Source: [Bacillus] enclensis (GTDB lineage Bacteria; Bacillota; Bacilli; Bacillales; Bacillaceae_B). Taken from it: a stretch of DNA of 64,000 bases. Position numbers and translations under genes: made by a program. The notes beneath the pieces were generated by a model. The model searched no databases and was not told the origin of the DNA. It saw only the letters and a list, made by a program, of their open reading frames with translations. Positions 50,615-60,648 of the stretch are shown in pieces (positions within the stretch are counted from its first letter, which is position 1; every line of letters starts with the position of its first letter). The DNA lies in assembly GCF_001456935.1 (NCBI RefSeq), contig NZ_KQ758487.1, positions 1 through 64,000 on the forward strand. Direction: 5' to 3'.

Positions 50615-51042
50615 TATTCACTCACCCCTATTGTCTGAATAATGGTCATCGTTACACCGATTACGACAAGATACACTCCTGTATCAAACAAGACTGCGGT
50701 GTGAAGGGAGGTTTTCCCTAATAGGGGCAGGTGGAAATAATCATATGCATGAGTCAGGAATGGGACATTGAATAACAATGCGCCCGCAGAAGTCCCGACT
50801 GCAAACAGCAAGCCGATGGCCGTCAGGATCTTATAATCCACTGGCAGAATGTTGGCCACTGTCTTGATATCATAGGCAAGAAGCAGTAAGACGATTGCTG
50901 CTGAAGTCATCAAGCCCCCGATGAATCCTCCCCCCGGAGTGTAATGCCCGACGAAGAAGATCCGAAGGGAAAACAAGATGATCAAGAAGGCGACAACGTT
51001 CGTTACGGTCTGTAAGATGACGTCATTTGTTTTTGTCTTCAT
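50614..51042 (-). CDS. mrpB: Mrp antiporter subunit B
   Basis: A 142-residue membrane protein with four hydrophobic segments. [20 protein letters not shown] near residue 29 is the MnhB signature with its GGGF motif. ATGA overlap with the mrpA stop. The ribosome binding site (GGAGGAAAGAAGG) lies inside mrpA. Confidence 0.95.
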   Translation of the reverse strand: MKTKTNDVILQTVTNVVAFLIILFSLRIFFVGHYTPGGGFIGGLMTSAAIVLLLLAYDIKTVANILPVDYKILTAIGLLFAVGTSAGALLFNVPFLTHAYDYFHLPLLGKTSLHTAVLFDTGVYLVVIGVTMTIIQTIGVSE

Positions 51043-53444
51043 CCTTCTTTCCTCCTTGTCAGACGCAGTTTAATCATTGAATAAATTCCAAGTGAAGCAA
51101 TGGCAAGTACACAGATTTCAAACAATGTATCGAATCCGCGGAAGTCAACGAGGATGACGTTGACCATATTTTTACCGCCTGCTTCTTCATATACATTTTC
51201 AATATAGTAGCTTGATATCGAATCAAACAGCTTTGTACTGTATGAAGAAATCGCGAATAGTGTCACCACGATACCGACCCCGATCGATATCAAGGCGTTT
51301 TCCAGCTTGAACTTCATTCTTTCTTCATGCCTGCTCAGCTTCGGCAGGTGATAGAAGCAAAGAAGGAACAGTGCAACAGACACCGTCTCGATGACTAGCT
51401 GGGTCAGCGCAAGGTCAGGTGCCCGGAATAGAACAAAGAAAAGGGAAACCGTATAGCCTGCAGCCCCCAGTGCAATGATCGAAGTCAGTCTCGATTTCGC
51501 AAAAAGGATCGTCACCGAACTGATGACTAGCAGAAGGGCGATTGCAATCTCATAGACGCCGATCGGTGCCAGTTCTTCAGTATTGATTGTGAATGCTCCC
51601 TTGAACCACAAACTGAACAGCAATATCACGATGAAGAACGAGAAAATATAGACGAGATAGCTGCGGATGAATCCGGTCATGTATCCCCTTGTAAAAGAGA
51701 ATGCGGCCCGTTCACCACGGACCAATCCGCCGTCATATATGGAATTAAGCGTTAAACGCTCAGGGATCCACGAGTAAATTTTCCTCCACTTTGGAAGCAG
51801 CTGATAGAGAAGGATCCCAAACAGGATGACGCCCAATGTCATGAAGAGCTCCGGTGTGAAACCGTGCCAGAAGGTAATATGCGTTTCAATAGCATGACCT
51901 TCTTCAACCAGGCTCGGCGTGATCGCGGCAACAGCCGGAGCGATGATCCGCTCAGACAGGATGTTCGGGAAGAACCCGAATACAATCACAAGCGACGCCA
52001 GGATGATCGGCGAGATCAGCATGCCGAACGGGGCTTCATGCGGTTTTTTCTCCAATTTTTCAGGCTGGTGTTCACCCGTGAATGTTTTGAACACGAGGAT
52101 CATGCTGTAAATGAATGTAAATACGCTTCCCACCCAGGCAAGGACAGGGAAGAGGATGCCGATTGTGTCAAGGCTGAAAATATCCATCTCAAGCACCCGG
52201 ACCATTCCTGTAAAGAACATTTCCTTACTTAAGAATCCGTTGAACGGAGGAAGTCCAGCCATTGAAAATGCACCGATGACCGCCACGGTGAATGTGATCG
52301 GCATAAAGCTCATCAGGCCTCCGAGTTTGCGGATATCCCTTGTCCCCGTTTCATGGTCGATGATTCCGACTACCATGAACAGGCTTCCCTTGAAAGTCGC
52401 GTGATTGATCAAGTGGAAAACGGCGGCAAGTGTTGCCACCATATAAATATTGTCGTCCAAGTGTGTGTAGTGAAGGGCTGCTGCACCCACCCCGAGGAGC
52501 GACATGATCAAACCAAGCTGGCTGACGGTCGAGAAGGCCAGGATTCCTTTTAAATCTGTCTGCCTGACGGCGTTAAACGAGCCCCAGAATAAAGTAAAGA
52601 TCCCGAAACCGCCTACGAGCCATAACCATAAGCTTGTCTCGGCAAACACCGGACTCATGCGGGCAACAAGATAGATCCCCGCTTTTACCATCGTAGCCGA
52701 GTGCAGGTACGCACTGACAGGGGTAGGGGCTTCCATTGCATCAGGAAGCCAGATATGGAATGGGAACTGAGCAGACTTCGTAAAGGCACCGAGCAGGACG
52801 AGAATCAACGCCGGTACGAAAAGGGCGCTCGTCATCAGCTGGTCTGATTGGGCAATCAATTCACGGATACTGAACGTACCGCCCATGAGGTATAGAAGAA
52901 TGAAGCCCCCAAGCATGGACAACCCTCCGAAGACGGTGATCAGCATGGATTTCAAGGCACCATACCTTGAGCGTTCACGGTGATACCAATAACCGATCAA
53001 TAGGAAAGATGAAATGGACGTAAATTCCCAGAACATATAAAGGACGATCAGGTTATCAGACAGGACCACCCCGAGCATGGCACCCATGAACATCATCAAA
53101 TACACATAAAAGTTATGTAACTGTTCCTTTTTCTTATCAAGATAATAAATCGAATAAAGGACGACGAGCGAACCGATCCCGGTGATGAGCAGTGCGAACA
53201 GCAGCCCGAGACCGTCAATATACGCAATAAAGTCGATGCCGAATGAAGGCATCCACTCTGCAGTTTCCTTTATTACTTTACCATCCCTTGTAATCGGCAT
53301 GAATTGAATGAAATAACTGAATAAAGCAACCGGCAGAAGCAGTACGAACCATCCGGTGTGAATCGGTCGAAATGCCTTATACAGGAATGGGATAAGAACA
53401 GCAAATAAAAAGGGCGATAGAATAGCCCAATGTAACAATGTCAT
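51039..53444 (-). CDS. mrpA: Mrp antiporter subunit A
   Basis: An 801-residue NuoL-like subunit, same length as the Bacillus subtilis protein. The start is ATG 53444 after AGAGGGGGG, and the longer open frame above it is not needed. Key membrane blocks include MFWEFTSISSFLLIGYWYHR near 140 (with the conserved glutamate), FPFHIWLPDAMEAPTPVSAY near 230 and a C-terminal MnhB/D-like part with LFRAPDLALTQLVIETVSVA near 685. It forms the sodium path together with MrpD. It is the first gene of the operon. Confidence 0.95.
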   Translation of the reverse strand: MTLLHWAILSPFLFAVLIPFLYKAFRPIHTGWFVLLLPVALFSYFIQFMPITRDGKVIKETAEWMPSFGIDFIAYIDGLGLLFALLITGIGSLVVLYSIYYLDKKKEQLHNFYVYLMMFMGAMLGVVLSDNLIVLYMFWEFTSISSFLLIGYWYHRERSRYGALKSMLITVFGGLSMLGGFILLYLMGGTFSIRELIAQSDQLMTSALFVPALILVLLGAFTKSAQFPFHIWLPDAMEAPTPVSAYLHSATMVKAGIYLVARMSPVFAETSLWLWLVGGFGIFTLFWGSFNAVRQTDLKGILAFSTVSQLGLIMSLLGVGAAALHYTHLDDNIYMVATLAAVFHLINHATFKGSLFMVVGIIDHETGTRDIRKLGGLMSFMPITFTVAVIGAFSMAGLPPFNGFLSKEMFFTGMVRVLEMDIFSLDTIGILFPVLAWVGSVFTFIYSMILVFKTFTGEHQPEKLEKKPHEAPFGMLISPIILASLVIVFGFFPNILSERIIAPAVAAITPSLVEEGHAIETHITFWHGFTPELFMTLGVILFGILLYQLLPKWRKIYSWIPERLTLNSIYDGGLVRGERAAFSFTRGYMTGFIRSYLVYIFSFFIVILLFSLWFKGAFTINTEELAPIGVYEIAIALLLVISSVTILFAKSRLTSIIALGAAGYTVSLFFVLFRAPDLALTQLVIETVSVALFLLCFYHLPKLSRHEERMKFKLENALISIGVGIVVTLFAISSYSTKLFDSISSYYIENVYEEAGGKNMVNVILVDFRGFDTLFEICVLAIASLGIYSMIKLRLTRRKEG

Positions 53445-53569
53445 AAAAAACCCCCCTCTAGTAAAAAATCGTGTCATGTATTTTTCAATGTTTCTTATGT
53501 AGGTAGTGTCGTCTTCTGGAGATTTTTATCCGTTCTTCCAGTATGCCCGGAAATCCTAACCTAAAGAGC

Positions 53570-53599
53570 ATTATAACGTAAAAAAACAATGCTTGCATT
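53570..53599 (-). promoter_or_regulatory. Possible mrp operon promoter with a palindrome at -35
   Basis: On the minus strand TATAAT (53575-53570) is preceded by AATGC-AA-GCATT (53599-53588) where the -35 should be, but no TTGACA-like hexamer at correct spacing. The leader to mrpA is about 120 nt. The arrangement hints at activator-dependent transcription. Confidence 0.45.
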
Positions 53600-53760
53600 A
53601 CTCAGCCATCGGCCTCATCCGAAACTTTCCCGAAGTATTAAATATGTAGAAACGCGGCGGATTACCTCGAAAATTTTTAAGATTTTCCTGTTGGATTTAC
53701 GGGTAATAAAGAATAGTTTTGGTCATTTTGGAGAATCCTATCCATAAGGTGGTGGTAAAA

Positions 53761-54030
53761 TTGAAAAGGAAAGCAGTGGCCTTTACTACGATTCTTTTTA
53801 CATTTATCGGTGTTGGGTGGATGGTTGAATCACAGGATCGGTTTAACCGGGGCATCATCGAAACAGATGATCCGTCAACCGCCAATTTACAGCCTGTCCG
53901 TTACGACGGAACAGGGGAGATGGAGGAAGTACCGGCGAATAATCAGAGGATCCGCCAGCCGTTCAGGTCGAGGGAGTACATCCGGATTGTGCCGAGCAGG
54001 ACACCTTACACAAACGAAGCACTGGATTGA
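53761..54030 (+). CDS. Small exported or membrane-anchored protein, unknown
   Basis: An 89-residue protein starting at TTG 53761 behind AAGGTGGTGG. A basic N-terminus and hydrophobic segment (AVAFTTILFTFIGVGWMV) form an uncleaved anchor or signal, followed by a hydrophilic tail rich in Arg, Asn and Pro. No family is recognised. It stands divergent to the mrp operon. Confidence 0.6.
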   Translation: MKRKAVAFTTILFTFIGVGWMVESQDRFNRGIIETDDPSTANLQPVRYDGTGEMEEVPANNQRIRQPFRSREYIRIVPSRTPYTNEALD

Positions 54031-54072
54031 CTGTCTTTTCATGTCCGCGTGGGAGAGGCAGTCATTTTTTAT
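54029..54072 (+). terminator. Weak terminator after the small exported protein gene
   Basis: TGACTG pairs with CAGTCA across a long loop, followed by T6. Confidence 0.5.
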
Positions 54073-54193
54073 GTTTTGACTTTATACGTTAAGACAAAGT
54101 ACCCAGGATTTTCTTATCAATACCCTTTTCAAGATTCTCATAAACGATTATGATGAAAGTGCTGCATGGAATAATCTTTAGGAGAGTTATCAA

Positions 54194-54769
54194 TTGAAGA
54201 ATACATATTTAACAAGCTATCTGCCGCTGTTTGCCATCCTGTTGTTCAGTTTGACTTTTTCCGTTTACGGGGTGGATGTGCTGGTCGAACTATTTAAAAA
54301 AATCGGTGTTTATCCCGGGATGCGGGAATTCCTGTCTGATATTCAACTGAAATTTGTTTTGCTGATCCTGCTCATGATCGTCTTTTTCATGATATTTGCA
54401 GCACTGAAACTGATTGCGGAAACGATTAACGGCGTCTCCATGCTTTTCTTCTCAAAAGATTCGGAGGGACAACTATATAACCGCGTCAGGTCCGGCTCGA
54501 TGATTTATTTTATCGGCGGTCTCGTCTCAAGCGTAAGCCTGAAGTCTTTTATGGGACTGCTCATCATTTTTGCCGCCACCTCGATTGTGTATTTTGTGTA
54601 CTTTGTTTATAAAATCAGTGTGACGGTCTCGAAAGCAGGGATCATCGGTGTCATCACCCTGCAATTATTCACTTGGTCCTCTTTGTTCATGACGGTTTTT
54701 CTAGTGATTTTAAAATTATATAACGGTGTCATGGCGAGCCTGCCGATTATGTCGAAGGTGAAGTTGTGA
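54194..54769 (+). CDS. yufK: Membrane protein YufK
   Basis: A 191-residue multi-spanning membrane protein (hydrophobic segments near 9-30, 52-75, 103-125, 128-145 and 148-175). It starts at TTG 54194 behind AGGAGAG. Length, hydrophobic pattern and position near pbpD agree with YufK of Bacillus subtilis, whose function is unknown. The family call rests mainly on context. Confidence 0.72.
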   Translation: MKNTYLTSYLPLFAILLFSLTFSVYGVDVLVELFKKIGVYPGMREFLSDIQLKFVLLILLMIVFFMIFAALKLIAETINGVSMLFFSKDSEGQLYNRVRSGSMIYFIGGLVSSVSLKSFMGLLIIFAATSIVYFVYFVYKISVTVSKAGIIGVITLQLFTWSSLFMTVFLVILKLYNGVMASLPIMSKVKL

Positions 54770-55036
54770 CTGGTGCTTGAGGAGTATGAAACAGTGGTTT
54801 TGTACTCTTTTTTTATGGGGTTGGAGCTTCTTTGGAACAGAGCGAGCTTTTTTGAATGAATGACGGCTCCAATTTGAAACCTGCCAGGTATTCTATACCC
54901 TTCTCCATAAATGGATTTGATTCTGATCTTGCTGGTCGATCGTTTTTTTCTTTGTTGTTATGGAGAGTGGATTGAAGTGGAGTGCACATCTGCTATTTGG
55001 GGCGTATTTTTTATGGAAAAAAGCAGTCTCGTCGAG

Positions 55037-55205
55037 AATTTGTGCCTTTCATTGAGCTGATTGAGCCTCTTCCCGGAATAATTAGACCCCATAAAAAATA
55101 ATTGTGCCTTTCCCCGGGCCTATTACACCCCATAAAAAAATAATTGTGCCCCTCATCACACTAATTGCACCCTTCAATTCAATAATTATGCCCCTCATGT
55201 CGAAT
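55037..55205. repeat. Intergenic array with 21-bp period, eight units
   Basis: GTGCC-like pentamers (GTGCC, GAGCC, AGACC, GTGCC, ACACC, GTGCC, GCACC, ATGCC) start at 55042, 55063, 55084, 55104, 55125, 55146, 55167 and 55188: spacing 21, 21, 20, 21, 21, 21, 21. The fuller word is AATAATTGTGCCCCTCAT. It lies between yufK and the convergent pbpD, in a 560-bp gap with no gene. Confidence 0.8.
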
Positions 55206-55304
55206 TTCCTTTATCGGGCCATGTCGGACCATGGGGACAGGCCCAGTGACACACTGATTGGCCTGCAATAGGCCAGTTCAAGCGCCGAGCCTGATTCAAA
55301 AAAA

Positions 55305-55332
55305 GCGCCCGGAGATGCTCTCCGGGCGTTAT
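55305..55332 (-). terminator. Terminator overlapping the pbpD stop codon
   Basis: CGCCCGGAGA and TCTCCGGGCG form a perfect stem around GCA, with CTTTTTTT following on the minus strand. Confidence 0.9.
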
Positions 55333-57179
55333 TTCATGATATTCTGCCATATCTTATGGCTTGGGCGCAATTGTTCGATCCGGCTCATGTTCTGGGGGAT
55401 GTCATGGCCGACCCAGACGCCGGTTGTGTAGTCGCTTGTCAGGCCCATCACCCAGTAATCATGATAATTATTGGTAGTGCCTGTTTTGATGCCGACATAC
55501 GGCTTGGAGACGTATGCTGCCTTTCCTGTGCCGTTCAATGCGGCACCTGCGAGCATCTGTCTCATTTTTTTCGTGGTATCCTTTGACCAGACCTGCTTAG
55601 GTTCGTTCTTCCACTTATAAAGTAGCTTTCCATTTCCATCCGTTACATTCACTATTGCATGGCTTCTTGTGTAACTTCCATCTATGAAGGAAGTGTAGGC
55701 ATCCGTCATTTCGAGCGGGCTTAAGCCATTGGTGAATCCTCCGATTGCAGCCGCATATGTGCGGTCTTTTCCACTCAGGCGTTCGAATGAAAAGGCTGAA
55801 AGCTTGTTGAAAGCTTCTTTGACACCGACTTTTTCCATCAAGCGGAGAGCGGAGGTGTTGTAGGACTGGGCGAGAGATTGAGTCAGCGTGACAGTCCCTG
55901 CCTGTACACCGCCATAATTGATTGGGCAATACTCTCCGATACAATAATTATCAGCGCTCACCTTTTCATAAATGGACGCTCCGGTCTTCTCCAGGTACGG
56001 AGCATAGACAAGGAGCGGTTTAATGGAAGAACCGGGCTGTCTATATGCTTGAAATGCATGATTGAAGTTATATTTTTGATACTCTTTACCGCCTGTTAAT
56101 GCAGCGATCCTTCTCGTCTCATTATCAATCGTGACGGAGGCTCCCTGGAGTTTGTCAAGGTTCAGACCGTTGTTCAAGGCATTGACGCTTTTCTTCTGAA
56201 GTGCAGGATCCAGGGCAGTCTGGATCCTGACGCCGGAAGCAACCACGCTTTCAACCCGTTGATTGAGCTTTTGAATGATCTGTTCCTTTTCCTGCGGGGA
56301 AGAGGCTTTTTCGATCTTTGTTTTATAGCCTTCATGAAGAGAGATCAGCTCCCGTAATTCTTCCTCCACATAAAAGGCATAGTCAGGAAAGCGGTCGATT
56401 TTTTTGCGGATGTTGAGCTTGATCGGTACATCCTTCAGCTTGTCTGATTCCTCTTTTGAAAGCTTTTTTCCATCCACAAGAATATCAAGCAGGCGTTCCT
56501 GACGGATTTTCGTCTGATCGAAATGATCGACCGGATCGTATTTGCCCGGGTTATTTGGGATGGAAGCAAGGAATGCCATTTCTGCTTTATTTAATTCAGA
56601 GACACTTTTTTGAAAATAGTACTGTGACGCCGTTTCGATCCCGTATACGCCATTACTGAAATAAATCACATTAAGATACAGCTCAAGAATTTCATCTTTC
56701 GACATGGAGCTTTCAATTTCGTGCGCATAAAAAAGTTCAGTCAACTTACGGTTGTACGTCTTTTCCTGTCCTAAATACAGGTTTCGCGCAAGCTGCTGGG
56801 TAATCGTGCTTCCCCCCTGCTGAATATGGGTGAAGACCAGATTCTTCACGACCGCCCTTAAGATGGCCCCGGCATCGAAGCCGACATGTTCATAAAAGTG
56901 CTGGTCTTCTGAAGCGACCAGGATCTCTTTTACAAAAGGGGGGATTTTCTCATCTTCCGCATATAACCGAAAGGGGCGGTTCACTTCCGAAACTACATTT
57001 CCGTCTTTGTCCAGCAGAAGACTTGTTTTATTAAGGTTCAACTGATCCGTATTCACGGTGTCTTCAAGTTCATCCTGAAACCCCTGGACTTTGGCGACTT
57101 CTTCGGTCGTAAAGAACAGTGAGGTGAAGAACAAAGCCATAAAACAAATCACTGTCAGAAATCCTGCAAACACTCTCAT
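55329..57179 (-). CDS. pbpD: Class A penicillin-binding protein PbpD (PBP4)
   Basis: A 616-residue bifunctional peptidoglycan synthase. After an N-terminal membrane helix (residues 2-25), the GT51 glycosyltransferase domain has EDQHFYEHVGFD near 93 and QGGSTITQQLARNLYL near 122. The transpeptidase domain has SSIKP (SxxK) near 385, SYN near 436 and KTGTT near 566. It polymerises and crosslinks wall strands at the outer face of the membrane. Order pbpD-yuxJ-kapD is as in Bacillus subtilis. It is 18 bp downstream of yuxJ on the same strand, so co-transcription is likely. Confidence 0.94.
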   Translation of the reverse strand: MRVFAGFLTVICFMALFFTSLFFTTEEVAKVQGFQDELEDTVNTDQLNLNKTSLLLDKDGNVVSEVNRPFRLYAEDEKIPPFVKEILVASEDQHFYEHVGFDAGAILRAVVKNLVFTHIQQGGSTITQQLARNLYLGQEKTYNRKLTELFYAHEIESSMSKDEILELYLNVIYFSNGVYGIETASQYYFQKSVSELNKAEMAFLASIPNNPGKYDPVDHFDQTKIRQERLLDILVDGKKLSKEESDKLKDVPIKLNIRKKIDRFPDYAFYVEEELRELISLHEGYKTKIEKASSPQEKEQIIQKLNQRVESVVASGVRIQTALDPALQKKSVNALNNGLNLDKLQGASVTIDNETRRIAALTGGKEYQKYNFNHAFQAYRQPGSSIKPLLVYAPYLEKTGASIYEKVSADNYCIGEYCPINYGGVQAGTVTLTQSLAQSYNTSALRLMEKVGVKEAFNKLSAFSFERLSGKDRTYAAAIGGFTNGLSPLEMTDAYTSFIDGSYTRSHAIVNVTDGNGKLLYKWKNEPKQVWSKDTTKKMRQMLAGAALNGTGKAAYVSKPYVGIKTGTTNNYHDYWVMGLTSDYTTGVWVGHDIPQNMSRIEQLRPSHKIWQNIMK

Positions 57180-57196
57180 ACTTCCACTCTACTTTT

Positions 57197-58420
57197 CTAG
57201 TAATCTTGATTCACGTGACCGTCAACTTCTGAATGTCTTATACTCCACCATAATAATCCAAATGCCCCCAAGAATAAAGCACCAGTTACATAAAAAACGG
57301 AAGAAATTCCAATATATCCGGAAACTGTGCCGCCGAAGGCAGGTCCAATCACATTCCCGAGGAACCGGAAGCTCTGGTTATAGCCCAATACTTCCCCCTG
57401 CATGCTGAGCGGTGCCTCCTGGCGTATATAGGCTGTGACACATGGGATCATGCCGCCGATCGCAATACCGAATAAGAAACGGAGGAAAACGAGCTGCCAA
57501 AGCTCGGTCACAAGCGCCTGCGGCACGATCAATATGGAGGCAAGCACGAGCAGGATGGATAGGACCTTCTCATACCCGATCTGGTCTCCGAGCTTTCCCC
57601 ATTTACGTGTAGCGATGAAGTTCCCGAAGCCGGTTGCCGAAAACGCAAGACCCGCTAAGAAAGCAAGGTTTGAAGATGAAGTAAGTTCACTTACATACAG
57701 GGCGAGCAGCGGCTGTATGCTGAAATTCGCGACTTGGATGAGCAGCGACAGAATGATCACAGTCACAAGAAGTTTGTGACTGAATATGTGACTCAGCACC
57801 TGCCTGCTTGAATATTTGTTTTGCTTATTCCTCTGTTCCTTATCCCTCTGTTCGTTTATGCCGAACAGGACCACAGTGGCCGCAATGGCGATTGAAATCG
57901 CCGTGAAGATAAAGGTATAAGAAAAACCAACATTATCAGCAAGGATCCCGCCGATGACAGGACCGAACAAACCTCCGGATACCGTTCCCATCTGCAAGGT
58001 GCCCAGTATTTTCCCCGCTTCCCTTTTCGATGTCTGTGAAGAGATGAGTGCCATCGATGTAGGAATGAACCCGGTGACCGCCCCCATCAGCATCCTCAGA
58101 ATGAACAAACCATGAACGGACTCCATAAAGCCCATAAAGAAAATCGACGCGGCAATCCCATATCCTGTGATCAGGAGGATGGGCTTATAACCGTAACGGT
58201 CCCCGAATCTTCCCCATAAAGGAGAAACGAAGAATGCCGTCAAAAACGTGACGCCAAAAACAAAGCCGGACCACTGCTGGACATATTCAGCACTATAATC
58301 GCCGAATGTCTCAATATACAGGGACAAAAAAGGCAAGATCATCGTGGCGCTGGCAGCCACTAAGAAATTCGCCGTGACCATGATGACAAGATTCTTTTTT
58401 TCTATTGAAATGATGAACAC
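57197..58420 (-). CDS. yuxJ: MFS multidrug efflux transporter YuxJ
   Basis: A 12-helix major facilitator of about 407 residues. GVTFLTAFFVSPLWGRFGDR near residue 55 is motif A, and a second partial copy occurs at ATRKWGKLGDQIGYEK near 270. It resembles drug:proton antiporters, substrate unknown. Start choice is uncertain: GTG 58420 lies within the best Shine-Dalgarno-like AAGGTG, and homologues seem to begin near EKKNLVIM. ATG 58381 is the first ATG but has no site. It is transcribed toward pbpD. Confidence 0.85.
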   Translation of the reverse strand: MFIISIEKKNLVIMVTANFLVAASATMILPFLSLYIETFGDYSAEYVQQWSGFVFGVTFLTAFFVSPLWGRFGDRYGYKPILLITGYGIAASIFFMGFMESVHGLFILRMLMGAVTGFIPTSMALISSQTSKREAGKILGTLQMGTVSGGLFGPVIGGILADNVGFSYTFIFTAISIAIAATVVLFGINEQRDKEQRNKQNKYSSRQVLSHIFSHKLLVTVIILSLLIQVANFSIQPLLALYVSELTSSSNLAFLAGLAFSATGFGNFIATRKWGKLGDQIGYEKVLSILLVLASILIVPQALVTELWQLVFLRFLFGIAIGGMIPCVTAYIRQEAPLSMQGEVLGYNQSFRFLGNVIGPAFGGTVSGYIGISSVFYVTGALFLGAFGLLWWSIRHSEVDGHVNQDY

Positions 58421-58686
58421 CTTCTCAATTATTATTTATTTCGGATTACTAAATATCTATTTTATAAAAGATTCCCGCATGAGTCCACTGAATGGAATCT
58501 TTTCTGTTTGTTTAAAAGGATTTAGTCATAATTTTCAAGGGGAACATGATATAATATAAGAATAAGAATTATGTTCACTGGTCATACAGGCACAGCGGTA
58601 TAAGTGGACATAAACACGTTCGTATACACTATAGTAATCTACCAGCAAGAAAATTGGGGTCTGTACAAGATTGAGGAGGGAGTTAC

Positions 58687-59307
58687 GTGGTAAAAGCAAA
58701 GCAGCTTGTGTTCATTGACTTTGAGTTTTCAATGCCTGAACGAAATAGAGTCCCCAAAGGCTTTTTCCCTGAAATCATCGAAACAGGTGTTGTGGTGGTT
58801 CAGAATGGGAAGGTGACAGATACGTTTTCAACTTATGTAAAACCATCTGCCTTTCCCAGACTAACCAATCGATGCAAACGATTCTTATCGATCACGCAAA
58901 ATGAAGTGGACGGAGGTATCTCCTTTCAGACCCTCATTGATTATTTCAATCAGCTGAACTCAAAAGGCATTGAAAAAGTTGTCACCTGGGGCAATATGGA
59001 TATGAAAGTGCTGAGGGATAATTGCGCCCAGTCGGGTATCGTATTTCCATTTCAAGCCCAATTTGTCGATTTATCGATGGAATATAAACGATTCTTCGGA
59101 GACCAGAATCAAACAGGGCTTTGGAAAGCTGTCCAGGAGTATGGAAGGGAAGGGGTCGGCAAGCATCACAAGGCGCTTGATGACGCGATGACCACCCATC
59201 ATATCTACAACCTGGTGGAAAAAGATAAAAAATATCTGGATAAAGCCGAACCGACCACCATCGGCGACCGGATTGATTTGAGCAAGCTTTATAATCAGCT
59301 CGCTTAA
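58687..59307 (+). CDS. kapD: KapD, DEDDh exonuclease-like regulator of the KinA sporulation pathway
   Basis: A 206-residue protein with a DnaQ-like DEDDh exonuclease domain: VFIDFEFSMPERNR near residue 8 (motif I), TWGNMDMKVLRDNC near 99 (motif II) and HHKALDDAMTTHHIY near 160 (motif III with the catalytic histidine). All acidic residues appear present. KapD was described as an inhibitor of the KinA phosphorelay pathway in Bacillus subtilis. It starts at GTG 58687 behind GAGGAGGGAG. It is convergent with kapB, both ending at the same terminator. Confidence 0.92.
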   Translation: MVKAKQLVFIDFEFSMPERNRVPKGFFPEIIETGVVVVQNGKVTDTFSTYVKPSAFPRLTNRCKRFLSITQNEVDGGISFQTLIDYFNQLNSKGIEKVVTWGNMDMKVLRDNCAQSGIVFPFQAQFVDLSMEYKRFFGDQNQTGLWKAVQEYGREGVGKHHKALDDAMTTHHIYNLVEKDKKYLDKAEPTTIGDRIDLSKLYNQLA

Positions 59308-59310
59308 TAT

Positions 59311-59348
59311 AAAAAACGTGCCGCTCATATAATGCGGCACGTTTTTTC
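59311..59348. terminator. Bidirectional terminator between kapD and kapB
   Basis: AAAAAACGTGCCGC and GCGGCACGTTTTTT form a perfect 14-bp stem. Confidence 0.94.
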
Positions 59349-59361
59349 GTAGGTTCAGAGT

Positions 59362-59766
59362 TTAAGATTGAAACGTCAATCCATACATCAATTCGTACTC
59401 CCGCTGCACTCCCGCCAGGGCTTCAAGACTTTTCAGCGCATGCGGGGAACCATCAGTTTCCAGTTGCTTTTTCAGGTCGCCGAATGCAGTGAGAAGGGTC
59501 TCATTATAATCCGGGATATCCCCTTCATAAGGCTTCACCATCTTTTCAGGCATATTGGCCTGTTCCCGATGAGCGAGTGCCTTCCTTTCATGAAACAACG
59601 GTACCTCCACATCGGCCGGATTGTGCAAGTCACCTTGCCGTGGATGCTTGAGTACGGCAAGGATTCTTACCACATAAGCGCCTGGACGCTCACCCGTCAC
59701 CTCACCGATGTATTTTCCTGTCTTATAAAAAGCCGTGACTTTATCCCCTATTTCAAAATTTTGCAA
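59362..59766 (-). CDS. kapB: KapB, kinase-associated protein
   Basis: A 134-residue KapB family protein with an SH3-like beta barrel N-terminus: IGDKVTAFYKTGKYIGEVTG and VVRILAVLKHPRQGDLHNP. In Bacillus subtilis KapB is encoded after kinB and is required for KinB-dependent sporulation. The start is TTG 59766 after GAGGAGGGG. No lipobox or membrane segment is visible. No kinB lies upstream here: the neighbour is a divergent cyclophilin gene. Its partner may be elsewhere, or the protein has another role. Confidence 0.88.
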   Translation of the reverse strand: MQNFEIGDKVTAFYKTGKYIGEVTGERPGAYVVRILAVLKHPRQGDLHNPADVEVPLFHERKALAHREQANMPEKMVKPYEGDIPDYNETLLTAFGDLKKQLETDGSPHALKSLEALAGVQREYELMYGLTFQS

Positions 59767-59862
59767 AAAAACCCCTCCTCTTCATTGTCTAAGTCTATTA
59801 TAATGGAACACAAAGTGATTTTGATGGCACTTACAATAAAAGTAGCATGTGGAGGTACATAA

Positions 59863-60600
59863 ATGAAGCGATTGGCACTATTATCCTTGTGTCTGATAGG
59901 TTTAATCCTGGCCGGATGTGGACAAACAGAGAAAGATGAAAGCAGCAAAAGCAAACCTGCTGAAACAGAAGAAAAAACATCTGGAGAAGAAACTGGAGGA
60001 GATCAAGAAATGACATACCCGCAATTGACAACAGAAGTGGCTGAAAATGAAAAAGTAGTAGATATGAAGACATCGATGGGCAATATAAAAATAAAATTAT
60101 TCCCTGAACAGGCTCCGAAAACGGTTGAAAACTTCATCACCCACAGCGAGAACGGCTACTATGACGGATTGAAGTTCCACCGGGTCATCAAAGATTTCAT
60201 GATCCAGGGCGGAGACCCGAACGGTAATGGAATGGGAGGAGAAAGTATCTGGAAAGAGCCTTTCGAAGACGAATTCTCCAAGCAGCTTTTCAACATCCGC
60301 GGAGCACTTTCAATGGCGAACGCAGGTCCCGATACAAATGGAAGCCAGTTCTTCATCGTCCAGAACGATGAAATGAACCCCGGTTTCGAAGAGAAGATGA
60401 AGGAAGCGGGATTCCCGCAGGAAATCATCGATGCCTATATGGAACGCGGAGGGACCCCGCATCTTGACTTCAAACACACGGTATTCGGTCAAGTCATCGA
60501 AGGCATGGATGTCGTCGATAAAATCGCAAACGTCGAAGTGGGAGAAAATGACGCTCCGAAGGAAGACGTGATCATTGAGAAAATCACTGTAGAGAAATAA
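59863..60600 (+). CDS. Lipoprotein peptidyl-prolyl cis-trans isomerase (cyclophilin)
   Basis: A 245-residue lipoprotein. The signal peptide ends at the lipobox LILAGC (cysteine near 20), followed by a charged linker of about 35 residues and a cyclophilin domain from about 65. [20 protein letters not shown] near 106 has the catalytic Arg and the FMIQGG core, and [12 protein letters not shown] near 164 is a further family block. It should assist folding of exported proteins at the outer membrane face. The ATG follows TGTGGAGGTACATAA. It occupies the place of kinB between kapB and patB. Confidence 0.92.
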   Translation: MKRLALLSLCLIGLILAGCGQTEKDESSKSKPAETEEKTSGEETGGDQEMTYPQLTTEVAENEKVVDMKTSMGNIKIKLFPEQAPKTVENFITHSENGYYDGLKFHRVIKDFMIQGGDPNGNGMGGESIWKEPFEDEFSKQLFNIRGALSMANAGPDTNGSQFFIVQNDEMNPGFEEKMKEAGFPQEIIDAYMERGGTPHLDFKHTVFGQVIEGMDVVDKIANVEVGENDAPKEDVIIEKITVEK

Positions 60601-60608
60601 TTTGATAA

Positions 60609-60648
60609 GAACCCCCCTTATTCGAAATCCGGATAAGGGGATTTTTTA
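60609..60648 (+). terminator. Intrinsic terminator after the cyclophilin gene
   Basis: CCCCTTAT and ATAAGGGG with an inner TCGAAATCCGG loop, then T6. Confidence 0.88.

Noticed and set aside
55037..55205. CRISPR array
   Set aside because: Repeats are short and degenerate, there are no distinct spacers of constant length, and no cas genes are present.
58380..58420. Non-standard ATT or ATA start for yuxJ
   Set aside because: Homologues seem to begin near such codons, but GTG 58420 is usable and the evidence is weaker than for the Sda-like gene.
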